From Arthrobacter sp. (GTDB lineage: Bacteria > Actinomycetota > Actinomycetes > Actinomycetales > Micrococcaceae), in NCBI GenBank assembly GCA_030146405.1, contig JASLBS010000106.1, forward strand, positions 1 through 15,143: a stretch of DNA of 15,143 bases, in the 5' to 3' direction. A program made the translations under genes and the position numbers. Shown here in pieces: positions 1 to 6,306 of the stretch (its first letter is position 1; every line of letters starts with the position of its first letter). Under the pieces are notes generated by a model, which saw nothing but the letters and a program-made list of their open reading frames with translations, did not search any database and had not been told where the DNA came from.

Positions 1-539
1 GTGGTGGGAGGGGTGGTGATACCCGCGGCCTCGAAGAGGTCCTGGCGGTACAGCATGCCCATGGGGCCGCCGTCCACGGGGATCGCGTAGACGGCGTCGC
101 CGCTGGAGGCATCCTCCCAGGCACCCTCGGCGTAGTTGGCCTTGACGTCATTGGCCCCGTACTCGGTGAGGTCGACGAGCGCTTCACGGATGGTGAAGCT
201 GGCCAGCACCTCGGACTCGAGCTGGATGACGTCCGGTGCGCCGGACCCCGACTCGATCGACGTGGAGAAGCGGGTGTACTCGTCATTGCCCTGGCCGGCG
301 TTCGTCCAGCAGACCTGGACGTCGTCGTTGGCATTGTTGTAGGCGTCGACAACCTCGTTGAAGCCCGGGTACCAGGCCCAGACCGACACGGTGGGGGCGT
401 CGGCGTTCACGATGGTGTTGGTGCAGGATTCGGCAGCGTTACCGCCTCCTTCGCCGCCTCCGTTTCCTCCGGAGCAGCCGGTCAGTGCTACGGCAGTGGC
501 GGCGACGATGCCGGCCGATGCCAGGAACTTGGCTTTCAT
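1..539 (-). CDS. Sugar ABC transporter solute-binding lipoprotein, CUT1 type (C-terminus cut by window edge)
   Basis: About 179 residues are visible, starting at the ATG at 539-537 and still open at base 1. The N-terminus is a lipoprotein signal: MKAKF, a hydrophobic Ala/Val stretch, then the lipobox LTGC (residues 19-22), followed by a Gly/Asn-rich linker. The mature part begins with a beta-strand (TVSVWAWYPG), then a segment with SGSGAPDVIQLES and a later MGMLYRQDLFEAAGI, all typical of family-1 extracellular solute-binding proteins that deliver sugars to a permease in the membrane. A purine-rich GAGAGGAAG precedes the start by roughly ten bases. The permease genes would be expected beyond the left edge. 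The sugar cannot be read from sequence; the adjacent LacI regulator and alditol oxidase make a polyol or related sugar a guess. It is probably controlled by the operator at 724-760. Confidence 0.88.
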   Translation of the reverse strand, partial: MKAKFLASAGIVAATAVALTGCSGGNGGGEGGGNAAESCTNTIVNADAPTVSVWAWYPGFNEVVDAYNNANDDVQVCWTNAGQGNDEYTRFSTSIESGSGAPDVIQLESEVLASFTIREALVDLTEYGANDVKANYAEGAWEDASSGDAVYAIPVDGGPMGMLYRQDLFEAAGITTPPT

Positions 540-723
540 ATCTCTTGCTTCCTCTCGCGGTGGCGTTCCACCGTGGTCCGCCCTCGGGCGGCCGGTGCGG
601 GTGCTGCAGGGAGGAGGATCACCGGGGCACCAGATGCCGTGCCCGCTCGAATCTTCCTTGATCCGGGTCCGTTCCCCTGCAGGCGAACCCCGTGGATCGA
701 GGAATGCAGCAGGCGTCGGTTCC

Positions 724-760
724 GTCTTTTACATCGTTGTAGGTAAACGATGTAAAAGAC
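724..760. promoter_or_regulatory. Double LacI-type operator upstream of the sugar transporter gene
   Basis: A perfect 15-bp inverted repeat, GTCTTTTACATCGTT and AACGATGTAAAAGAC, is separated by 7 bp. It can also be read as two LacI-like boxes with central CG, TACATCGTTGTA (730-741) and GTAAACGATGTA (743-754), centres 13 bp apart. The first differs at one base from the core of the palindrome at 1897-1910. It lies about 185 bp before the solute-binding protein start on the minus strand, so it most likely represses that transporter. A possible minus-strand promoter, TTGACA at 790-785 with a poor -10 CATGCT at 766-761, would put the transcript start inside the operator. The rest of the 287-bp gap holds no gene that I can support. 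Confidence 0.7.
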
Positions 761-826
761 AGCATGCAGAGTGACAGCGGTCACTGTCAAGCGGCTCGGG
801 GAAAATTGTGTCCTTCAACTGAAGCG

Positions 827-1843
827 TTACCCGGAGAGTGCGGAGGACTCCCGTTCAATTACCTGGAATCGCGCCTCGATCTCGCGCGGGGGCACAATGC
901 CGTCACGCTCGGCGATGCGCTCCTGCAGCACACGCACCGCCGTATCGGCGATCTCGGCGCGGCCGGGATCGATGGTGGACAGGGTGGGGAGGGAGTACCT
1001 TCCCTCGTCGAGGTCGTCGAAGCCGATCACGGCGACGTCCTCCGGGATACGGCGTCCGGCTTCCTGCAGTACGCGGATGGCGCCGAGAGCCAGGGTGTCG
1101 TTCAATCCGAACACGGCGTCGAACTCCACACCGGATTCCAGCAGCTCCCGCATGGTGGTGGCACCATTGGCCCGGTGCCACAGGGTGGTGTATCCCACGA
1201 GTTCCGGATCGAACGGGATGCCGGCCGCCTCGAGTGCCTGCTGGTACCCCTGCAGCCGCAAGCCGGCGGAACCGATGATCTCGTCCCGGTGGCCACCCAC
1301 CACTGCGATGCGACGGCGTCCCTTCGAGAGCAGATGAGCCGTCGCGGCACGCGCGGACTCGACGTTGCTCATGGTCACGTGGTCCGTGGGCCCGCCGAAG
1401 ATGCGTTCGCCGAGCAGCACCAGGGGGAAGTTCACGTGGAGGTAATGGGCGTCCTCGTTGGACATGCCGAGCGGACTGAACAGAAGCCCGTCCGTCATCT
1501 GCAGCCGCGGACTGGAGAGGATCTCGAGTTCGTGGGCGCGATCGCCCCCGGTCTGTTCGATCAGCACCTTCAGGCCGCGTCGCTCGGCGGCCTTGATGAT
1601 GGAATCGGCAAGCTCGGCGAAGTAGCTGAGGGAGAGTTCGGGGACGGCGAGTCCGATCACGCCCGTCTTCCCCGAGCGCAGGCTCCGGGCGGAGAGGTTG
1701 GGGCTGTAGCCGAGTTCGGTGATGGCTTCCATGACCCGCTGCTTGGTGTCGGCACGGATGTGCTGGTAATCGTTGATCACGTTGGACACCGTCTTGATCG
1801 AGACACCGGCCGCCCGCGCAACGTCCTTCAGTGTGGCAGCCAT
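827..1843 (-). CDS. LacI-family transcriptional regulator of the sugar/polyol locus
   Basis: This 338-residue protein has the standard LacI-family length. Residues 4-24 form the N-terminal helix-turn-helix (LKDVARAAGVSIKTVSNVIN), followed by the hinge helix with the conserved SARSL (51-55). The remainder is a periplasmic-binding-protein-like sugar-sensing domain, with FGLNDTLALGA and the typical C-terminal VIGFDDLDEGRYSLPTLSTID segment. The ATG start is preceded by AAGGGGAG at good spacing. It sits between the transporter gene (same strand, downstream) and the divergent alditol oxidase. Perfect or near-perfect LacI palindromes lie on both sides, including one 54 bp before its own start, so autoregulation and control of both neighbours are likely. 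The effector is unknown; a polyol or sugar is inferred from context. Confidence 0.93.
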   Translation of the reverse strand: MAATLKDVARAAGVSIKTVSNVINDYQHIRADTKQRVMEAITELGYSPNLSARSLRSGKTGVIGLAVPELSLSYFAELADSIIKAAERRGLKVLIEQTGGDRAHELEILSSPRLQMTDGLLFSPLGMSNEDAHYLHVNFPLVLLGERIFGGPTDHVTMSNVESARAATAHLLSKGRRRIAVVGGHRDEIIGSAGLRLQGYQQALEAAGIPFDPELVGYTTLWHRANGATTMRELLESGVEFDAVFGLNDTLALGAIRVLQEAGRRIPEDVAVIGFDDLDEGRYSLPTLSTIDPGRAEIADTAVRVLQERIAERDGIVPPREIEARFQVIERESSALSG

Positions 1844-1896
1844 GGCGCTCCCCTTGATTCAGCCGTGATGCCCTGTACGTCACGCGTCTGGTGAGT

Positions 1897-1910
1897 CTAC
1901 AACGTTGTAG
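1897..1910. promoter_or_regulatory. LacI-type operator between regulator and alditol oxidase genes
   Basis: CTACAACGTTGTAG is a perfect 14-bp palindrome with the central CG typical of LacI-family sites. It lies in the 145-bp divergent gap between the LacI gene (start 1843, minus) and the oxidase (start 1989, plus), so one bound dimer could affect both. A one-mismatch version of its core occurs before the transporter gene at 730-741. Confidence 0.75.
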
Positions 1911-1988
1911 GATGGTCGGGCACCCCTCCGTCGTGTTGCTGGAAGCGCAGTCCAGGCCGTGGCGACACCGCTCCAGACAAGGACCAAC

Positions 1989-3257
1989 ATGCTCGAGGAA
2001 CAGGTACGGGACAAGCTCAACTGGGCGGGTAATTACGAGTACCGCGCCCGCACGATCGAACATCCCACGTCCCTGACCGAGCTGCAGCGTGCTGTCTCCG
2101 CAGCATCCCGCGTCAAGCCCCTCGGTTCCCGGCACTCCTTCAACGACATCGCCGACACCGCCGACACCCTCGTATCCCTGGACGTCCTCGATCCGGACGT
2201 GGTGATCGACGAGTCGGAGTTCACCGTGACGGTGGGAGCAGGAGCCCGCTACGGCGTTCTCGCGGAGCACCTGCAGCGGCGCGGCTTCGCCCTCCACAAT
2301 CTCGCCTCACTCCCCCACATCTCGGTGGGCGGCGCCATCGCCACGGCCACGCACGGATCGGGGAATGCGAACGGCAACCTGTCCACCGCCGTCGTCGGCC
2401 TGGAGATCGTCACGGCATCGGGTGATGTCCTTTCCGTGACGCGCGGGAGCGACGACTTCGACGGCATGGTGGTGGGACTCGGTGCTCTCGGCATCACGCA
2501 TCGTGTGACCCTGCGCATCGAGCCCACCTTCGACGTCCGCCAGGACGTCTTCACCGACGTCCCCTGGGATGCGGTGCTCGCCGACTACGACGCCGCGACC
2601 TCCTCCGCCTACAGCGTCAGTCTCTTCACGAACTGGCAGGGGGACAGCATCGGCCAGGCGTGGCTCAAGACCAGGATCGACAGCGGCGTCCCCGTGCCCG
2701 GCGAGTTCTACGGCGGACGCGCCGCCGATCGCGCCCTCCACCCCGTGCCGGGCGTGGCCGCCGACCACTGCACGCAGCAGCTGGGCGAGCCCGGGCCGTG
2801 GTCCGATCGCCTGGCACACTTCCGTCTCGCCTTCACCCCCAGCAACGGCGAGGAACTGCAGACGGAATACCTGGTGGGGCGCGAGCACGCGGTCGACGCC
2901 ATCCAGCAGATGCGTGCGCTCGCACCCAGGATCTCGCCACTGCTGCAGGTCTCCGAGGTGAGGTCCATGGCGGCGGACGATCTATGGCTCAGCAACAACT
3001 ACCAGCGCGACGGCATCGGCCTCCACTTCACCTGGAAGCCCCGGCAGGCGGAGGTCGAGGCCCTGCTGCCCGAACTGGAAGCAGCGCTGGCACCGTTCGA
3101 CGCCCGCCCGCACTGGGGCAAGCTGTTCGCAGCGGACGCCGCGCAGCTCGCGCCGCTGTATCCCCGCTTCGACGACTTCCGTACCCTGGCCCGCGCCATG
3201 GACCCCGAGGGCAAGTTCCGCAACGGCTTCCTGGACCGCACGGTGTTCGGCGCCTGA
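1989..3257 (+). CDS. aldO: Alditol oxidase, FAD-dependent (AldO/xylitol oxidase type)
   Basis: Predicted to oxidise sugar alcohols such as xylitol or sorbitol at C1 to the aldose, reducing O2 to H2O2, in the cytoplasm. From the ATG at 1989 the protein has 422 residues, close to the 418 that I recall for Streptomyces coelicolor AldO. The AldO residues for covalent FAD attachment (His46) and catalysis (Glu320, Arg322, Thr345, Lys375) all match here at a constant +3 offset: His49 in GSRHSF, Glu323 and Arg325 in SEVRS, Thr348 in HFTWK, Lys378 in HWGKLF. The VAO-type FAD fold shows SLPHISVGGAIATATHGSG. A GTG at 1959 is also in frame, but AAGGA 5 nt before the ATG at 1989 and alignment of NWAGNYEYRA with AldO favour 1989. 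A related aldonolactone oxidase is less likely. Divergent from the LacI gene and probably under its control. Confidence 0.9.
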   Translation: MLEEQVRDKLNWAGNYEYRARTIEHPTSLTELQRAVSAASRVKPLGSRHSFNDIADTADTLVSLDVLDPDVVIDESEFTVTVGAGARYGVLAEHLQRRGFALHNLASLPHISVGGAIATATHGSGNANGNLSTAVVGLEIVTASGDVLSVTRGSDDFDGMVVGLGALGITHRVTLRIEPTFDVRQDVFTDVPWDAVLADYDAATSSAYSVSLFTNWQGDSIGQAWLKTRIDSGVPVPGEFYGGRAADRALHPVPGVAADHCTQQLGEPGPWSDRLAHFRLAFTPSNGEELQTEYLVGREHAVDAIQQMRALAPRISPLLQVSEVRSMAADDLWLSNNYQRDGIGLHFTWKPRQAEVEALLPELEAALAPFDARPHWGKLFAADAAQLAPLYPRFDDFRTLARAMDPEGKFRNGFLDRTVFGA

Positions 3258-3283
3258 CCCGGCCGCTCCGGCGACGGGCACAG

Positions 3284-3295
3284 TGACATCTGTCA
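3284..3295. promoter_or_regulatory. TGACATCTGTCA inverted repeat, possible regulator site
   Basis: TGACA and TGTCA are separated by 2 bp in the 150-bp gap between the oxidase and the small membrane protein, about 113 bp before the latter's start. A symmetric 5-2-5 site is the sort of target a dimeric regulator reads. I do not recognise which one, and the match may be chance. Confidence 0.3.
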
Positions 3296-3375
3296 TGATT
3301 CCGGTCGCACGCATGTCAGGGAACGGCATGACGCCGGCCCACTGGGGGCGACGGCGCGGGTACGGAAGAGTGGAT

Positions 3376-3395
3376 CAGGTAGCCGCACCTACCTG
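3376..3395 (+). promoter_or_regulatory. Small hairpin abutting the ribosome binding site of the export-type membrane protein
   Basis: CAGGTAG and CTACCTG form a perfect 7-bp stem with a 6-nt loop. The last stem base is the first base of GAGGAG, the Shine-Dalgarno of the gene starting at 3408. If formed in the mRNA it could limit ribosome access. No ligand-binding structure is evident. Confidence 0.35.
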
Positions 3396-3407
3396 AGGAG
3401 ACTCCCG

Positions 3408-3875
3408 ATGATCGATTCGCTGCAGGACCTGACCGAAGCCGCGCCCCCCGCCCTCCAATGGCTGGTGATCATCGCCGGTGGGGCGATCCCCTTCATCGAG
3501 TCCTACTTCGGCTCGGTCCTCGGGATCGTCGCCGGGGTCAATCCGTTCGTCGCGATACCCGCGGCAATTCTCGGCAACTTCGCGTCGATGGCCCTCCTCG
3601 TCACGTTCGCCGACAAGCTCCGCGGTCAGCGCAAGGCGCCCGGAGAGCCGAGCGCACGGCGCCAGAAGTTCAAGCGGGCCTTCGACCGTTACGGTGTCGC
3701 CGGGGTGAGCCTCCTGGGGCAGGCCATTCTGCCGAGCCAGATCACGGCCCTCGCGATGGTCGGTTTCGGCGCCGACAAACGCGCCGTCATCTTCTGGCAG
3801 ACAATCTCGATCATCCTGTGGGGCGTGGCCTTCGGGGTACTCACTGTCCTGGGATACGAAGCCTTTACGGGGTGA
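3408..3875 (+). CDS. Small multidrug-export-type membrane protein (Sm_multidrug_ex family)
   Basis: A 155-residue integral membrane protein. Hydrophobic segments lie at about 17-30, 34-68, 97-119 and 126-150, with a polar, basic cytoplasmic loop at about 69-95 (KLRGQRKAPGE, RRQKFKRAF). The motif IPFIES at 27-32 and the re-entrant-like LPSQITA at 108-114 resemble the COG2426 family named putative small multidrug export proteins, whose substrate is not well established. Start supported by GAGGAG 8 nt before the ATG. It stands alone on the plus strand, and its stop is 21 bp from the end of the converging hydrolase gene. A DedA-like protein is a weaker alternative, as the family shares similar membrane motifs. 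Confidence 0.72.
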   Translation: MIDSLQDLTEAAPPALQWLVIIAGGAIPFIESYFGSVLGIVAGVNPFVAIPAAILGNFASMALLVTFADKLRGQRKAPGEPSARRQKFKRAFDRYGVAGVSLLGQAILPSQITALAMVGFGADKRAVIFWQTISIILWGVAFGVLTVLGYEAFTG

Positions 3876-3896
3876 GCCCCTCCCCCTCCCCGGTGA

Positions 3897-4757
3897 TCAG
3901 TGCTTGCGGGTCAACCACTTCCAGTGCGCGAGCGTCCGCAACCTGATCAGCAGCGCACGGGACTGCTCCGGTCCGTAGGGCAGGATCGGGATCGCCTTGG
4001 TCACGTCCATCGAGGCCTCGTCCATCGCCAGGCGGGTCACCCGGATACCACTGCGCATCTTGTTCATCTGCGTTGCCACCTCATCCACGCCCACCGGCTG
4101 TCCGTGTCCCGGTACGAAGACGTCGTACAGGTCCTCGAGTGCCAGCATCTTCCCGAGCGTCCGGATCCAGTCCGTGGGGAACGAGTCCTCGAAGGCAGGG
4201 TCGGATCCTTCCTCGACGAGATCTCCTGCAAAGAGCACGTTCCCCGCCCCCACGAGGAGGTCGTGGTCCGTGTGGCCGCGACCGAGGTGGAAGAGTGTCA
4301 CGGAGACCTCGCCGAGGTCGAGGTCCACCGGCTTGCCCTGCACGAGCTGGTTGGCGGGGTGCACCTCGGTGTGCTCGCCCTCCCCAGCTGCCGTGGCGGG
4401 TTCGACGTCGGTGACCAGCTCCCGCTGCTTGTCCGAGTCCGCCTGGACCTCGCTGCACCGCGAGGTGGCCCAGAACTCCTCCACACCCTGTGCTGCGAAG
4501 TAACTGTTCCCGAAGAAGTGGTCCGCGTGGGCGTGCGTGTTCACCACCACGAGCGGCAGCTCGGTGATGGTCCGCAGCTGCCGGTACAGTTCGGCGGCCT
4601 CCGAAGGCCCTGCGCCGGTATCCACGACGAGAGCACGCTCGGTCCCGACCACCAGGCCCACGTTCACCCCGAACCCCGGCGTACGCAGCACATAGATGCC
4701 CGTTCCGAGTTCACGCCACGGGCTGGGGGTCTCGGCATTCACGACGTCGGCAGTCAT
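3897..4757 (-). CDS. Metallo-beta-lactamase-fold metal hydrolase
   Basis: A 286-residue cytoplasmic protein (no signal peptide) with the complete metal-site set of the superfamily: NTHAHADHFFGN gives His75, His77, Asp79 and His80; GRGHTDHD gives His162; LFAGDLVEEG gives Asp179; VPGHGQPV gives His218. This predicts a two-zinc hydrolase. Length and the AGDLVEEGSDPAF segment are like the broad group of uncharacterised MBL hydrolases related to SoxH and quinoprotein-relay enzymes, not a true secreted beta-lactamase. The substrate cannot be named. GAGAGGAC lies about 4 nt before the ATG. A -10-like TAGACT at 4792-4787 on the minus strand may be its promoter. It is divergent from the zinc-sensor gene at 4930, which hints at but does not show shared control. 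Confidence 0.85.
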   Translation of the reverse strand: MTADVVNAETPSPWRELGTGIYVLRTPGFGVNVGLVVGTERALVVDTGAGPSEAAELYRQLRTITELPLVVVNTHAHADHFFGNSYFAAQGVEEFWATSRCSEVQADSDKQRELVTDVEPATAAGEGEHTEVHPANQLVQGKPVDLDLGEVSVTLFHLGRGHTDHDLLVGAGNVLFAGDLVEEGSDPAFEDSFPTDWIRTLGKMLALEDLYDVFVPGHGQPVGVDEVATQMNKMRSGIRVTRLAMDEASMDVTKAIPILPYGPEQSRALLIRLRTLAHWKWLTRKH

Positions 4758-4893
4758 GGGGTCCTCTCGATGGCTACGGAGCTTCCAGTCTAGGACGGAC
4801 CCCCCGGATGCAGCCGCGCCGGACCCGCAGCACCGTCGAGGCCACGGGTCCGCTCCGGCTCGGGACGTGAGCGACCTCGCAGCACCGTCGGCC

Positions 4894-4926
4894 TTGCATC
4901 AACGCATGCATAGGTGCTTATATATT
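4894..4926 (+). promoter_or_regulatory. Promoter of the ArsR operon, likely giving a leaderless mRNA
   Basis: TTGCAT (4894-4899) lies 18 bp before TTATAT (4918-4923), inside an AT-rich patch that stands out from its surroundings. A start about 7 nt past the -10 falls on or next to the ATG at 4930, which has no Shine-Dalgarno. A 6-bp inverted repeat CATCAA (4897-4902) and TTGATG (4934-4939) brackets the promoter and may be part of the sensor's own operator. Confidence 0.55.
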
Positions 4927-4929
4927 TAC

Positions 4930-5241
4930 ATGGTTGATGACAGGGACCTCGAAAAGGTTGCCGAACTGTTCAAGGTCCTCGGGACGGTATCCCGGCTGAG
5001 GATCCTGACGGCTCTGGCCACCGGCGAGGGCTCCGTCAGTTCCCTGGTCCAGGCCACGGGACTGTCACAACCGCTGGTGTCGCAGCATCTGCGCCTCCTG
5101 CGAAGCATGGACCTCGTTGCGGTCAACAGGTCCGGACGGGACGCCGTGTACACCCTGACCGACGAGCACGTAGCGCATGTCATCGACGATGCGATCGCCC
5201 ACACGATCGAAGCATCGCCGACGACGGACCACACCCACTGA
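4930..5241 (+). CDS. ArsR/SmtB-family metal-sensing repressor, zinc type
   Basis: A 103-residue winged-helix repressor, expected to leave its operator when it binds zinc (or cobalt). The core fold runs from VLGTVSRLRILTALATGEG, through the recognition region LSQPLVSQHLRLLRSM (45-60), to the wing VNRSGRDAVYTL. The C-terminal helix carries the exact alpha-5 zinc-site pattern D-x-H-x10-H-x2-E known from SmtB and CzrA: Asp78, His80, His91, Glu94. No cysteine exists in the protein, which argues against arsenic or cadmium sensing through thiols. The tail ends TTDHTH. In-frame ATGs upstream (for example 4906) are possible but would place the start within the promoter; 4930 fits a leaderless transcript. 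The histidine-rich gene begins 38 nt downstream and is likely co-transcribed. Confidence 0.88.
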   Translation: MVDDRDLEKVAELFKVLGTVSRLRILTALATGEGSVSSLVQATGLSQPLVSQHLRLLRSMDLVAVNRSGRDAVYTLTDEHVAHVIDDAIAHTIEASPTTDHTH

Positions 5242-5279
5242 CCGGCAGCCCACGGGCGTCGAACACCAAGGAGCTTCAC

Positions 5280-5579
5280 ATGACCACAGAGATCAAGGCC
5301 GAGCACACCCTCGATGAGCACAGGCACGGTACTGCCGACTGCAGCCACGAGACGGTCCAGCACGGCGACCACACCGACTACCTCCACGACGGCCACCGTC
5401 ACGCCGAACACGATGACCACTACGACGAGCACGACGAGCCTGCGGAGCACAGCGTATCGGATCACGTCCACGGTTCCGCGGACTGCACCCACGAAGCCGT
5501 GGAGCACGGCGACCACACGGACTACGTCCACGACGGCCACCGCCACGCCGAACACGGCGACCACTACGACGAGCACTGA
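5280..5579 (+). CDS. Histidine-rich tandem-repeat protein, putative zinc buffer or chaperone
   Basis: A 99-residue acidic protein with 24 histidines and only two cysteines. It has no signal peptide or membrane segment, so it is likely cytosolic. It consists of two units of 36 residues (16-51 and 64-99), 30 of 36 positions identical, with a 48-residue period. Each unit holds HG[ST]ADC[ST]H, HGDHTDY, HDGHRHAEH and DHYDEH, so Cys and every His are conserved between copies. AAGGAG sits 6 nt before the ATG. It follows the zinc-type ArsR gene by 38 nt and a strong terminator follows it, giving a closed two-gene unit. Metal binding is inferred from composition and context: a zinc store, or donor to a transporter encoded elsewhere. 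Nickel or copper cannot be excluded. I do not recognise a named family. Confidence 0.85.
   Translation: MTTEIKAEHTLDEHRHGTADCSHETVQHGDHTDYLHDGHRHAEHDDHYDEHDEPAEHSVSDHVHGSADCTHEAVEHGDHTDYVHDGHRHAEHGDHYDEH
5325..5576 (+). repeat. Two-copy 108-bp coding repeat within the histidine-rich gene
   Basis: Copy 1 at 5325-5432 and copy 2 at 5469-5576 encode the two 36-residue metal-binding units, with a period of 144 bp. Near identity at DNA level (for example a shared CACGACGGCCACCG segment) points to an internal duplication, which would also be prone to copy-number change. Confidence 0.85.
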
Positions 5580-5588
5580 CCTTCACTG

Positions 5589-5630
5589 AACGGCCCCGGT
5601 CCTGGAGAACTCCTCAGGACCGGGGCCGTT
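5589..5630 (+). terminator. Strong hairpin terminator after the ArsR/His-rich operon
   Basis: A perfect 16-bp stem, AACGGCCCCGGTCCTG with CAGGACCGGGGCCGTT, and a 10-nt loop starts 9 nt after the histidine-rich stop codon. The tail is short on T (TTCCGCGTTTCC), as is common in high-GC actinobacteria. It also ends in front of the converging gene at 5669, so it may act in both directions. Confidence 0.88.
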
Positions 5631-5668
5631 CCGCGTTTCCGGCCCTACCGTCTCCGGGCCCACAGGGC

Positions 5669-5971
5669 CTAGGTCGACGTCCCCGGGGCGCGCGGTCCGT
5701 TCCCGGCGTCGTGAGGAGTAGCTTCACGGGCACATGCGTCGGCATGCCTCATCACGAGGAACGCCCCGATCAGGGCTGCGCTCAAGGGAAGGGCATAGAA
5801 CACCAGCGAGGAGAAGGCGGCTGCCAGGAGGTAGTACGCGTCATTGACGATTCGCGGATCCCCGTACAGGGGCTGGAGCAGCTGTGGACTGAAGAGCGTA
5901 CAGATCAAGCCTGCAGCACCTACGATGATCCCTGCCAGAAGAGTCCTGCGGGCCACTGTCGATGGCGCCAT
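5669..5971 (-). CDS. Small two-helix membrane protein of unknown function
   Basis: A 100-residue protein with a short basic N-terminus (ARR), a first hydrophobic helix at about 11-28 (LLAGIIVGAAGLICTLFS), a polar loop with PLYGDPRIVND, and a second hydrophobic region at about 46-73. The tail is polar and Pro/Ala-rich. The ATG is preceded by GGAGAAGG at about 8 nt. The hydrophobic pattern and ribosome binding site support a real gene, but I recognise no family. It converges on the histidine-rich operon across the terminator at 5589-5630. Confidence 0.65.
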   Translation of the reverse strand: MAPSTVARRTLLAGIIVGAAGLICTLFSPQLLQPLYGDPRIVNDAYYLLAAAFSSLVFYALPLSAALIGAFLVMRHADACAREATPHDAGNGPRAPGTST

Positions 5972-6306
5972 CGTCCATCCCTTCTCCGCTGTTCCACCGC
6001 CCGCACCGCGGTAGCGGGCTCATCACCCAGACGCTAGCAGGGGTGGGAAGGCTCGGCCCGGCTCCGGAGAATTCGCAATGGCACTGTGACCAGGGAGCCG
6101 CGGACTGCTCCCACAGTGCAGAAGCCTCCGTCGAAAAACCGCCCAGTACTGCATCGCCAGAGCACTTCCGCAGCAACCTGCCCGGAGCGCCGGACCTGCA
6201 GTCATGTAGCCGATCGCTGCTCTCCCACAGCACGTGGGGACGCCTCGGCATAGCTGGAGCGCCGTCCGCCGGCACTCACCGCGACGAGGAGGTCGTCAGT
6301 GGCAAG
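5972..6306. other. 335-bp divergent intergenic region before ptrB, with inverted repeats
   Basis: No gene is supported here. It is an open frame continuous with ptrB on the plus strand, but its translation has no resemblance to the oligopeptidase N-terminus and no start signals. It contains a hairpin GCCCGC (5999-6004) with GCGGGC (6014-6019), and a larger interrupted inverted repeat at 6081-6119: GCACTGTG pairing with CACAGTGC outside, GGAGC with GCTCC inside, loop of 8. A weaker CCCAC/GTGGG repeat is at 6224-6238. These may be regulatory leader elements of ptrB or belong to the promoter of the membrane protein. Confidence 0.4.

Noticed and set aside
764..1894. 376-codon plus-strand frame opposite the LacI gene
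   Set aside because: It is the antisense shadow of a clear LacI-family protein, with no recognisable fold.
1959..1988. GTG start for the alditol oxidase ten codons earlier
   Set aside because: Its GGAAG is 13 nt away, whereas the ATG at 1989 has AAGGA at 5 nt and a length that matches AldO.
3869..3880. GGGGTGAGCCCC hairpin at the end of the export-type membrane gene as a terminator
   Set aside because: Only a 4-bp stem with the stop codon in the loop and no T-run, so too weak to call.
4826..4890. Direct repeat CGCAGCACCGTCG at 4826-4838 and 4878-4890
   Set aside because: Two short copies 52 bp apart in GC-rich DNA with no symmetry; could be chance, and there is no link to a regulator.
4696..4929. 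Longer ArsR frame beginning within the opposing hydrolase gene
   Set aside because: The added residues are not family-like and would cross the AT-rich promoter.
5293..5589. Other-frame ORFs over the histidine-rich gene (Thr-rich on plus, Arg/Gly-rich on minus)
   Set aside because: They are by-products of the repeated codons in the real gene; only the His-rich frame has a ribosome binding site and operon context.
5962..6306. In-frame upstream extension of ptrB to 5962, giving 849 residues
   Set aside because: The added 115 residues are Ser/Pro/His-rich without family similarity, and OpB proteins start just before the PHPRTHHGD segment. The start would also overlap the opposing membrane-protein gene.
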